Position numbers and translations under genes: made by a program
Shown here: piece by piece, positions 1-5,649 of the stretch
Layout of the letters: the number at the start of each line of letters is the position of its first letter
How positions within the stretch are numbered: position 1 is the stretch's first letter
Assembly: GCA_934418295.1 (NCBI GenBank)
Contig: CAKRWZ010000074.1
Coordinates: forward strand, 1 to 8,633
Source: an uncultured Mediterraneibacter sp.
GTDB lineage: Bacteria; Bacillota; Clostridia; Lachnospirales; Lachnospiraceae
Reading direction: 5' to 3'
Length of the DNA: 8,633 nucleotides
Notes under the pieces: generated by a model
Databases searched by the model: none
Told to the model about the DNA's origin: nothing
The model's input: only the letters and a program-made list of their open reading frames with translations

Positions 1-980
1 CTGCTACCGCCGGCATTTGCTGCCAGCATGGCCGCCGTATTTACACCTACACTGTCGATCTGCAGCGGATATTCCGAAAGAGTTTCTTCCTCCACCGACT
101 GGATATAATCGTTGACACCCGTGGACATGGAAAGGATCAGCGCAATCCCGATGATCCCGATGGAGCCTGCAAATGAGGTCAAAAATGTCCGGGCCTTTTT
201 AGTCCGCAGGTTGTTGAAACTCAGAAGCAATGTCGTCAAGAAAGACATGGACGCTTTTCCCATATTTTTATATTTGGGTGCGTCCAAAGCCTTTTCATCC
301 ACTTCCAAAGGATCCGAATCGGAACAGATTTTTCCGTCTTTCAACCGGACGATCCTTGTGGCGTATTCTTCTGCCAGTTCCGGATTGTGGGTCACCATCA
401 CCACCAGCCGGTCCTTTGCCACTTCTTTCAAAAGATCCATAACCTGAATACTGGTCTCCGAGTCCAGTGCCCCGGTGGGTTCATCAGCCAAAAGAATGTC
501 CGGATCGTTTACCAGGGCCCGGGCAATGGCTACTCTCTGCATCTGCCCGCCGGAAAGCTGGTTCGGCCGTTTCTCAACCTGGTCGCCCAGCCCCACCTGC
601 TCCAGCGCACAGATCGCCCGCTTTTTCCGCTCTGCCCTGTCTACACCGGAAATGGTAAGCGCCAACTCCACATTGGATAAGATCGTCTGATGCGGAATCA
701 GATTATAACTCTGGAACACAAACCCGATGGTATGATTCCGGTAGGAATCCCAGTCTCTGTCTTTATACTTCTGCGTGGAAATCCCGTTGATGATCAGATT
801 TCCGCTGTCGTAACGATCCAGGCCGCCGATGATGTTTAGAAGCGTCGTTTTCCCCGAGCCGCTGGGACCCAGGATCGCAACAAACTCATTATCTCTGAGA
901 TTCAGGCTCACGTCATCCAGTGCCTGCTGGATCAGCTTCCCGGTCGTATACTGTTTGCAAATGTGTTGGATTTGAATCAT
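1..980 (-). CDS. ABC transporter ATP-binding/permease fusion protein, MacB/FtsX type (partial, runs off left edge)
   Basis: This is the first 326 codons of a membrane transporter gene; the 3' end lies outside the window. Residues 1 to about 225 form an ABC ATPase. It has a Walker A (GPSGSGKT, 38-45), Q-loop Gln89, signature LSGGQ (141-145), Walker B ILLADEP (161-167, with catalytic Glu166), a D-loop (ALD, 170-172) and switch His197. A linker leads to a first membrane segment at about 264-284, then an outward-facing stretch, as in FtsX/MacB-type permeases fused behind their ATPase. Such proteins drive export of peptides, lipoproteins or antimicrobials, or act as mechanotransmitters; the substrate cannot be read here. 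The ATG at 980 has an AGGGAG site about 8 nt upstream. The frame stays open upstream to a stop at 1053-1055 but holds no start codon. thrS lies upstream behind a terminator. Confidence 0.94.
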   Translation of the reverse strand, partial: MIQIQHICKQYTTGKLIQQALDDVSLNLRDNEFVAILGPSGSGKTTLLNIIGGLDRYDSGNLIINGISTQKYKDRDWDSYRNHTIGFVFQSYNLIPHQTILSNVELALTISGVDRAERKKRAICALEQVGLGDQVEKRPNQLSGGQMQRVAIARALVNDPDILLADEPTGALDSETSIQVMDLLKEVAKDRLVVMVTHNPELAEEYATRIVRLKDGKICSDSDPLEVDEKALDAPKYKNMGKASMSFLTTLLLSFNNLRTKKARTFLTSFAGSIGIIGIALILSMSTGVNDYIQSVEEETLSEYPLQIDSVGVNTAAMLAANAGGS

Positions 981-1002
981 TTCGGAATCTCCCTGTTTCT
1001 TC

Positions 1003-1050
1003 GTCTCTGTTTTGGTCTCTGTTTTGGTCTCTGTTTTGGTCTCTGTTTTG
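1003..1050. repeat. Four perfect tandem copies of a 12-bp unit
   Basis: The plus-strand unit GTCTCTGTTTTG occurs at 1003-1014, 1015-1026, 1027-1038 and 1039-1050 with no mismatch. Read on the minus strand, it lies in the leader of the ABC transporter gene, ending 23 nt before its ATG. Imperfect relatives flank it: one near 1062-1073 and one overlapping the ribosome binding site near 990-1000. On the minus strand the array is free of T. Confidence 0.95.
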
Positions 1051-1141
1051 TCTTAGCCTTTGTCCCTGTTTTTATTTTGTCCTTTTTTCTGTCTCTTCGA
1101 TAAATCGCATCGCAAATCGCCGGAAGTGCCCGGCGCCATGT

Positions 1142-1184
1142 AAAAATACCGGGAGACAGTTGTTGTGCCGCCCCGGTATTTTTT
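1142..1184 (-). terminator. Intrinsic terminator after thrS
   Basis: A perfect 12-bp inverted repeat (AAAAATACCGGG at 1142-1153 and its complement at 1172-1183) encloses an 18-nt loop. It starts 28 nt past the thrS stop. On the minus strand the stem ends in CCCGGTATTTTT, giving a short U-run. On the plus strand it ends in six T, so it could work in both directions. The first membrane gene to the left then needs its own promoter or readthrough; I see no convincing promoter between 981 and 1141. Confidence 0.88.
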
Positions 1185-1211
1185 CTGCCGTTCTTTTTCT
1201 GCTACTTCGTT

Positions 1212-3116
1212 TTATTTTGCTCTGGAAGCGATCTCTTCTTTGATCTTGGCAATGAATTCTTCAAGTGCGACCTGTCCTTCGTCGCCTTCGCTTCTGCTTC
1301 TGACAGAAACCTTGCCTTCTTCCTCTTCTTTTGCTCCTACAACCAGCATATATGGTACTTTCTTCATCTGTGCTTCGCGGATCTTGTATCCAATCTTTTC
1401 TGCACGGGTGTCAATTTCTGCGCGGATACCTGCATCCTTCAATGCTTCCAGCACCTTCTCGCCATATTCCATATGTTTATCGGAGATCGGAAGTACTTTT
1501 ACCTGTACCGGCGCCAGCCATGTGGGGAATGCCCCTGCAAAATGCTCGATCAGGATACCAATAAAACGCTCGATGGATCCGAATACCACACGATGGATCA
1601 TGATCGGTCTGTGTTTCTCGCCGTCTGCTCCCGTATATTCAATGTTAAACCGAAGCGGAAGCTGGAAATCCAGCTGGATCGTTCCGCACTGCCAGGTTCT
1701 TCCGATGGAGTCTTCCAGATGGAAGTCGATCTTCGGTCCGTAGAACGCGCCGTCTCCTTCATTTACTACATAAGGAAGTCCGATATCGTTGAGCGCATCC
1801 CGCAGCGCTTCTGTTGCCATATTCCAATCTTCGTCGCTTCCCATACTGTCCTCCGGACGGGTGGAAAGCTCTACATGATATTTAAATCCAAACAGGCTGT
1901 AAACCTCATCGATCAGTTTTACGACCCCTTTGATCTCATCCTTGATCTGCTCCGGTGTCATAAAGATATGCGCATCATCCTGAGTGAAGCAGCGCACACG
2001 CATCAGTCCGTGCAGCTGGCCGGATTTTTCGTGACGGTGAACCAATCCCAACTCGCCCATACGAAGCGGCAAGTCACGGTAAGAACGCGGTTCTGACTCA
2101 TACACCAGAATACCTCCCGGGCAGTTCATCGGTTTGATTGCAAAATCCGTGTCATCGATCACCGTTGTGTACATATTTTCTTTATAATGATCCCAGTGGC
2201 CGGACGTCTCCCAGAGGTGACGGCTCAGCATGATCGGAGTGGAAATCTCCACATAGCCCGCTCTGCGATGGATTTCTCTCCAATAATCCAGCAGCGTATT
2301 TTTCAGGATCATTCCGTTTGGCAGGAAGAACGGGAATCCCGGTCCTTCTTCCCGCATCATGAACAGACCCAACTCTTTGCCAAGTTTTCTGTGATCTCGT
2401 TTCTTTGCCTCCTCGATCATAGTCAGATAATCTTCCAGCTCTGCCTTTTTCGGGAATGCGGTTCCGTAAATTCTCTGCAGCATCTTATTTTTCTCGCTGC
2501 CTCTCCAATAAGCGCCTGCAAGGCTGGTCAGCTTAAAGGCTTTGACCGGCTTTGTGCTCATCAGATGAGGACCTGCGCAGAGATCTGTGAAATCTCCCTG
2601 GGAATAGAAGCTGATCACCGCATCTTCCGGAAGATCCTCGATCAATTCTACTTTATAAATCTCGTCCTTTTCCTTGAAATATGCCAGGGCCTCATCCCGC
2701 GGCATCGTATACTGCTTGATCTCAATATTTTCTTTGACAATTTTCTTCATCTCTGCCTCGATCTTTTCCAGATCTTCTGCCACAAACGGGATCTCTCTGT
2801 CTACATCATAGTAAAATCCGTCGTCGATGGAAGGTCCGATGGCAAGCTTTGTCTCCGGATACAGACGCTTGATCGCCTGTGCCATAATGTGGGAAGCTGT
2901 GTGGCGGAATGCGCCCTTGCCTTTTTCATCCTGGAAAGTCAGGATATTCAGATGGCAATCCTTGTCTACGACAGTACGCAGATCCACGATCTCTCCGTCC
3001 AGTTCTCCGCAGGTCGCCACTCTGGCCAAGCCTTCGCTGAGATCCGTTGCGATCTCATACACGCTCATCGGCTGTGCATATTCTTTTACAGATCCGTCTT
3101 TTAATGTCACTTTCAT
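1212..3116 (-). CDS. thrS: Threonine--tRNA ligase (threonyl-tRNA synthetase)
   Basis: Cytosolic class II aminoacyl-tRNA synthetase that attaches threonine to tRNA-Thr using ATP. Numbering here runs from an ATG at 3122. An N-terminal TGS domain (about 1-62) is followed by the editing domain, with HTASH at 74-78 (HxxxH) and Cys182/His186 in LCAGPHL; it removes mischarged serine. The catalytic core shows MNCPGG with zinc ligand Cys334, motif 2 around the HRHE at 362-365, His385 in DDAHIF and His510 in MIHR. Cys-His-His is the zinc set known from E. coli ThrRS. The HGTP anticodon-binding domain runs from about 535 to the end. The length, 634-636 residues, is usual. I chose the ATG at 3116 because GAGGGAG (3125-3131) is 8 nt from it but only 2 nt from the ATG at 3122. 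Expression is governed by the T-box upstream. Confidence 0.98.
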   Translation of the reverse strand: MKVTLKDGSVKEYAQPMSVYEIATDLSEGLARVATCGELDGEIVDLRTVVDKDCHLNILTFQDEKGKGAFRHTASHIMAQAIKRLYPETKLAIGPSIDDGFYYDVDREIPFVAEDLEKIEAEMKKIVKENIEIKQYTMPRDEALAYFKEKDEIYKVELIEDLPEDAVISFYSQGDFTDLCAGPHLMSTKPVKAFKLTSLAGAYWRGSEKNKMLQRIYGTAFPKKAELEDYLTMIEEAKKRDHRKLGKELGLFMMREEGPGFPFFLPNGMILKNTLLDYWREIHRRAGYVEISTPIMLSRHLWETSGHWDHYKENMYTTVIDDTDFAIKPMNCPGGILVYESEPRSYRDLPLRMGELGLVHRHEKSGQLHGLMRVRCFTQDDAHIFMTPEQIKDEIKGVVKLIDEVYSLFGFKYHVELSTRPEDSMGSDEDWNMATEALRDALNDIGLPYVVNEGDGAFYGPKIDFHLEDSIGRTWQCGTIQLDFQLPLRFNIEYTGADGEKHRPIMIHRVVFGSIERFIGILIEHFAGAFPTWLAPVQVKVLPISDKHMEYGEKVLEALKDAGIRAEIDTRAEKIGYKIREAQMKKVPYMLVVGAKEEEEGKVSVRSRSEGDEGQVALEEFIAKIKEEIASRAK

Positions 3117-3124
3117 ATTCATTT

Positions 3125-3131
3125 CTCCCTC
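3125..3131 (-). promoter_or_regulatory. thrS ribosome binding site (decides the start)
   Basis: Minus-strand GAGGGAG lies 8 nt before the ATG at 3116 and only 2 nt before the in-frame ATG at 3122. The spacing favours 3116, shortening the protein by two residues. Confidence 0.75.
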
Positions 3132-3146
3132 TTTCTGAAATTCTGC

Positions 3147-3171
3147 CGCAGAGATCCTCTGCGATTTTTTT
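3147..3171 (+). terminator. Possible plus-strand terminator / second leader hairpin
   Basis: CGCAGAG (3147-3153) and CTCTGCG (3157-3163) form a perfect 7-bp stem with a three-base loop, followed on the plus strand by A and seven T. In that direction it looks like an intrinsic terminator, although no plus-strand gene precedes it. In the thrS transcript the same hairpin lies between the attenuator and the ribosome binding site. Confidence 0.5.
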
Positions 3172-3177
3172 GTAAAT

Positions 3178-3202
3178 AAAAAAGCACTCCTCTTTGGAAT
3201 GC
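3178..3202 (-). terminator. T-box attenuator hairpin
   Basis: On the minus strand, GCATTCC (3202-3196) pairs with GGAGTGC (3190-3184) around a five-base loop, with one G-U pair, followed by six T (3183-3178). Further A-U and G-U pairs can extend the base. This is the regulated terminator of the thrS leader. Confidence 0.88.
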
Positions 3203-3452
3203 CTCTTCGTCAATCGGTATACATGCACGGAAACACCCCTTACAGGGACGGATTTCGATCCGCGGTTCCACCCTGCTTGTTTTCCATGAAAACCTCTTAA
3301 TTCATCTGATGATAACGGAATCACCGTGCCGGATTAGGGCCGCTTAGAGGTGGTCTTCAGTCTGCCGGTACATCAGGACCCTCACACCCTGTGGCTCCCT
3401 CTCTGAGATGTCGGTCAGCTTACTCTTCTCTTCAACGCTTTTTCTTTCTTAC
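3178..3452 (-). ncRNA. Threonine T-box leader of thrS
   Basis: This RNA leader senses uncharged tRNA-Thr and decides whether transcription continues into thrS. The diagnostic T-box AGGGTGGAACCGCG reads on the minus strand at 3274-3261. The antiterminator can be drawn as CAGGG (3275-3271), a seven-base bulge UGGAACC, GCGGAU, a four-base loop, AUCCGU and CCCUG (3247-3243). The UGGA in the bulge would pair with a tRNA ending UCCA. Stem I lies upstream. A threonine codon, ACC at 3354-3352 followed by A, is the likely specifier, with a second ACC directly after it. A terminator hairpin with six U closes the leader. The 5' end is inferred from the promoter. Confidence 0.96.
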
Positions 3453-3458
3453 GCGCTT

Positions 3459-3488
3459 ATTCTAATCCATAAGCTATGGGAATGTCAA
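3459..3488 (-). promoter_or_regulatory. thrS promoter (sigma-A type)
   Basis: On the minus strand a perfect -35 TTGACA (3488-3483) is followed after 18 bp by TAGAAT (3464-3459), one mismatch from TATAAT. Initiation would fall near 3452, just ahead of the T-box leader. The -35 lies 10 nt after the stop of the upstream acetyltransferase gene. An inverted repeat CCATA-3-TATGG (3467-3479) fills most of the spacer. Confidence 0.85.
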
Positions 3489-3498
3489 GGGAAAAAGC

Positions 3499-3990
3499 TT
3501 ACAGTTCGTGGTAATACGGGCAAATATCTTCATAACTTCCGTCTTTCATGCGAAAGCCGCCCGGAATCACACCCAGCTGCACAAATCCCAGCTTCTCATA
3601 TAAATGTCTTGCTCCTTTATTGGAAGCTACCACCGCATTAAACTGCAGCACCCGGAATCCATGGACTTTTCCCTGCCCCAGGCAGTCCTTGACCAGCCGC
3701 TCTCCCACATGCCTTCCTCTTGCATCCCGGCTGACTGCATAACTGGCATTGCAGATATGCCCGCATCTTCCCACATTGTTGGGATGCAGGATGTAAAGGC
3801 CTAAAATCCTGCCGGTATCCGTATCTTCTGCCACCGCACTGTAAGTCTGGGCTGCAAAAAACTCTGCTCCTGTCTGCTGATCCAACAACTCCTCCTGGGG
3901 AAATGCCACCCCGCCCTCTACGACTTCATTCCAGATACGGTTCATCTCTTCTAAATCTTTTTCTGTATATTTTCTAACTACAATCTGCAT
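3499..3990 (-). CDS. GNAT family N-acetyltransferase
   Basis: A 163-residue cytosolic protein with the GNAT fold, expected to move an acetyl group from acetyl-CoA to an amine; the acceptor is unknown. The N-terminal strand and helix (IVVRKYTEKDLEEMNRIW) are typical. The acetyl-CoA loop is ARGRHVGERLV at about 90-100, where the usual second glycine is His94. The C-terminal half carries the conserved ASNKGARHLYEKLGF (122-136). I placed the start at the ATG at 3990, with AAGGAAG (3999-4005) 8 nt upstream. The open frame extends a further 54 codons, but that part is Arg/Gly-rich, unlike the family, and would overlap the 3' end of tcdA. The gene follows tcdA by 53 nt with no clear terminator, so the two may be cotranscribed. 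The specific subfamily cannot be set from sequence alone. Confidence 0.9.
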   Translation of the reverse strand: MQIVVRKYTEKDLEEMNRIWNEVVEGGVAFPQEELLDQQTGAEFFAAQTYSAVAEDTDTGRILGLYILHPNNVGRCGHICNASYAVSRDARGRHVGERLVKDCLGQGKVHGFRVLQFNAVVASNKGARHLYEKLGFVQLGVIPGGFRMKDGSYEDICPYYHEL

Positions 3991-4043
3991 TTTACACGCT
4001 TCCTTATACCAAATATAGTATTTTGCATTCCGTTTTCTCGAAC

Positions 4044-4805
4044 TTAAGCTCGTTCTCCTGCCAGATCTTTTACGACCTCCCCTGCCAGGACCAGTCCCGC
4101 CACTGCCGGTACAAAAGCCACACTTCCGGGGATATCCCTGCGCTCCGTACATTTATGCGCCGCTCCCGGCGGACAGATACAATGATTCCGGCAGCTGATG
4201 GACATATCCTCCAGCGGACGGATCGGCTTTTCTTCCGAATATACGACCTTCAGTTTCCTGACTCCGCGCTTTTTCAGCTCCCGCCGCATGACCTTGGCCA
4301 GCGGACACATTTTCGTCTTATAGATGTCTGCCACCCGGAACTGGCTGGCATCCAGCTTATTGCCCGCCCCCATGCAGCTGATCACCGGCACATTGTATTT
4401 CTTCGCCTGCAGGATGATCTCCAGCTTTGCCGTCACCGTGTCCACCGCATCTATCACATAATCGTATTCCTGAAACGGAAACTCCTCTGCATTTTCCGGC
4501 AGGAAAAAGCACTTGTGTGTCTCCACCTGCACCTCCGGATTGATGTCCAGCATCCGCTGCTTCATTACATCTACCTTATATTGTCCCACCGTTTTTCGGG
4601 TAGCGATGATCTGCCGGTTCAGATTGGTCAGGCAGACCTTGTCATCATCGATCAAGTCGAAGGAACCGACACCGCTCCGCACCAGGGCCTCACAGACATA
4701 GCCGCCGACACCCCCGATTCCGAATACAGCTACTTTTGCATTTGTCAGACGCTCCATGGCATCCTTTCCCAGCAGCAACTCCGTTCTTGAAAATTGATTC
4801 AGCAT
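4044..4805 (-). CDS. tcdA: tRNA threonylcarbamoyladenosine dehydratase (E1-like, TcdA/CsdL/YgdL)
   Basis: ATP-dependent E1/ThiF-fold enzyme expected to cyclise N6-threonylcarbamoyladenosine (t6A) at position 37 of ANN-decoding tRNAs to ct6A. The 253-residue protein has the Rossmann nucleotide loop GIGGVGG (29-35), acidic IDDD at 52-55, the E1 signature NLNRQ (61-65), DAVD (119-122), and MGAGNK (145-150). A cysteine cluster (Cys205, 209, 211, 219) precedes IPGSVAFVPAVAG near the C terminus. I chose the ATG at 4805 because GAGGAG (4814-4819) is 8 nt upstream. A GTG at 4829 would add eight residues but would place that site inside the gene. It has its own promoter and leads into the acetyltransferase gene. 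MoeB/ThiF relatives are possible but fit the CICPPG region less well. Confidence 0.92.
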   Translation of the reverse strand: MLNQFSRTELLLGKDAMERLTNAKVAVFGIGGVGGYVCEALVRSGVGSFDLIDDDKVCLTNLNRQIIATRKTVGQYKVDVMKQRMLDINPEVQVETHKCFFLPENAEEFPFQEYDYVIDAVDTVTAKLEIILQAKKYNVPVISCMGAGNKLDASQFRVADIYKTKMCPLAKVMRRELKKRGVRKLKVVYSEEKPIRPLEDMSISCRNHCICPPGAAHKCTERRDIPGSVAFVPAVAGLVLAGEVVKDLAGERA

Positions 4806-4836
4806 TCTAATTTCTCCTCTTTTCTGCACTGCTCCT

Positions 4837-4865
4837 ATTATAGCGACCCTATCGTAATTAGTAAA
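4837..4865 (-). promoter_or_regulatory. tcdA promoter
   Basis: A perfect minus-strand -10 TATAAT (4842-4837) follows TTTACT (4865-4860, four of six to TTGACA) after 17 bp. Initiation would fall near 4830, giving a leader of about 25 nt before the ATG at 4805 and making the GTG at 4829 an unlikely start. Confidence 0.8.
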
Positions 4866-4909
4866 GACGGCTACTTTCTTAATTTTTCTTTATACTTACT
4901 TAAAATTTC

Positions 4910-4938
4910 TTGAACCTGTTCAAAAAACGTGCTAGATT
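4910..4938 (+). promoter_or_regulatory. Promoter of the TIM-barrel/HAD/VanW operon with operator-like palindrome
   Basis: TTGAAC (4910-4915) and TAGATT (4933-4938) are 17 bp apart and point to the 4969 gene, which has TGGAGGT 5 nt before its ATG. The -35 is the left half of a perfect inverted repeat, TTGAAC-CT-GTTCAA (4910-4923), a likely site for a dimeric regulator. No regulator gene is adjacent. Confidence 0.65.
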
Positions 4939-4968
4939 AAAATAAATTTTACCATTTGGAGGTCTGAA

Positions 4969-5649
4969 ATGAATACACCGGAACTAATTGTAATGTTAAC
5001 TTATAACGATCTTACTGTTCAAAATGCTTTCGATATTTTTGAGCAATGCAAAGATTCCAAGGCAAAATATTGGGGATTCAAAGAAGAAGGCCTCCCTTTG
5101 GAGCAGATGAAAAAGCTCTACGCTTACATGAAGGAATGCGGAAAAATCACGGGACTTGAAGTCGTTGCCTATACGGAAGAAGAGTGTCTGGCCGGTGCAA
5201 AAATGGCCATCGCCTGCGGCTGTGATATGCTGATGGGCACGATTTTCTCAGATTCTGTCAATGAACTTTGCCGGAAGCACGATCTGAAATATCTGCCCTT
5301 TGTGGGAAAGGTTACCGAACGTCCTTCCGTCCTGGAAGGCACCGCAGAGGAAATGATCGAAGAAGCCAACCGTTATCTGGCAAAGGGCGTTTACGGCATT
5401 GATCTTCTGGGATATCGTTACACGGGCGATGCCACAGCTCTCAACAAGCAGTTTGTGGCCGGTGTCAATGCCCCCGTCTGCCTGGCAGGAAGCGTCAACA
5501 GCTTTCAGCGGCTGGATGAAATAAAAGATGCATCTCCTTGGTCCTTTACCATCGGAAGCGCCTTTTTTGACAACAAATTCAACGGCACCTTCTGTGAACA
5601 GATCAACAAGGTCTGCGATTATATGCACAAGGAGTCTTCCCATGCTTAA
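4969..5649 (+). CDS. Conserved protein of unknown function, probable TIM (beta/alpha)8 barrel
   Basis: A 226-residue cytosolic protein with no signal peptide or membrane segment. The alternating strand and helix pattern fits a TIM barrel: IVMLTYNDL (7-15), YWGFKEEG (34-41), GLEVVAYTEEE (62-72), DMLMGTIFSDSV (86-97), KYLPFVGKV (107-115), GIDLLGYRYTGD (143-154), PVCLAGSVNSF (169-179) and SFTIGSAFFD (192-201). The glycine-serine turns AGS (173-175) and IGSA (195-198) match the two late loops that bind phosphate in many barrels of the ribulose-phosphate-binding group, so a sugar-phosphate or similar ligand is plausible. Lys38, Glu64 and Asp145 are candidate active-site residues by position. The start is firm, with TGGAGGT 5 nt upstream. 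Its stop overlaps the next gene by 8 nt. I do not recognise a characterised member and assign no reaction. Confidence 0.85.
   Translation: MNTPELIVMLTYNDLTVQNAFDIFEQCKDSKAKYWGFKEEGLPLEQMKKLYAYMKECGKITGLEVVAYTEEECLAGAKMAIACGCDMLMGTIFSDSVNELCRKHDLKYLPFVGKVTERPSVLEGTAEEMIEEANRYLAKGVYGIDLLGYRYTGDATALNKQFVAGVNAPVCLAGSVNSFQRLDEIKDASPWSFTIGSAFFDNKFNGTFCEQINKVCDYMHKESSHA

Noticed and set aside
1003..1050. Repeat array read as a CRISPR or as an N-terminal protein repeat
   Set aside because: The units are contiguous with no spacers. The in-frame Lys-Thr-Glu-Thr reading has no start codon before the stop at 1053-1055.
1165..3138. Several long plus-strand open frames opposite thrS
   Set aside because: They lie antisense to a clear synthetase gene, lack ribosome binding sites and give low-complexity proteins unlike any family.
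3055..3324. Small minus-strand open frame over the T-box leader and thrS start
   Set aside because: It runs through the T-box and terminator in a frame different from thrS; the conserved RNA explains the sequence.
3991..4152. 54-codon upstream extension of the acetyltransferase
   Set aside because: It is Arg/Gly-rich, overlaps the end of tcdA, and the ATG at 3990 has a well-placed AAGGAAG.
4806..4829. GTG start for tcdA at 4829
   Set aside because: It would bury the ribosome binding site in the gene and falls at about the predicted transcription start.
5528..5641. Upstream extension of the HAD phosphatase
   Set aside because: It overlaps the barrel gene in another frame; family resemblance begins at the ATG at 5642.
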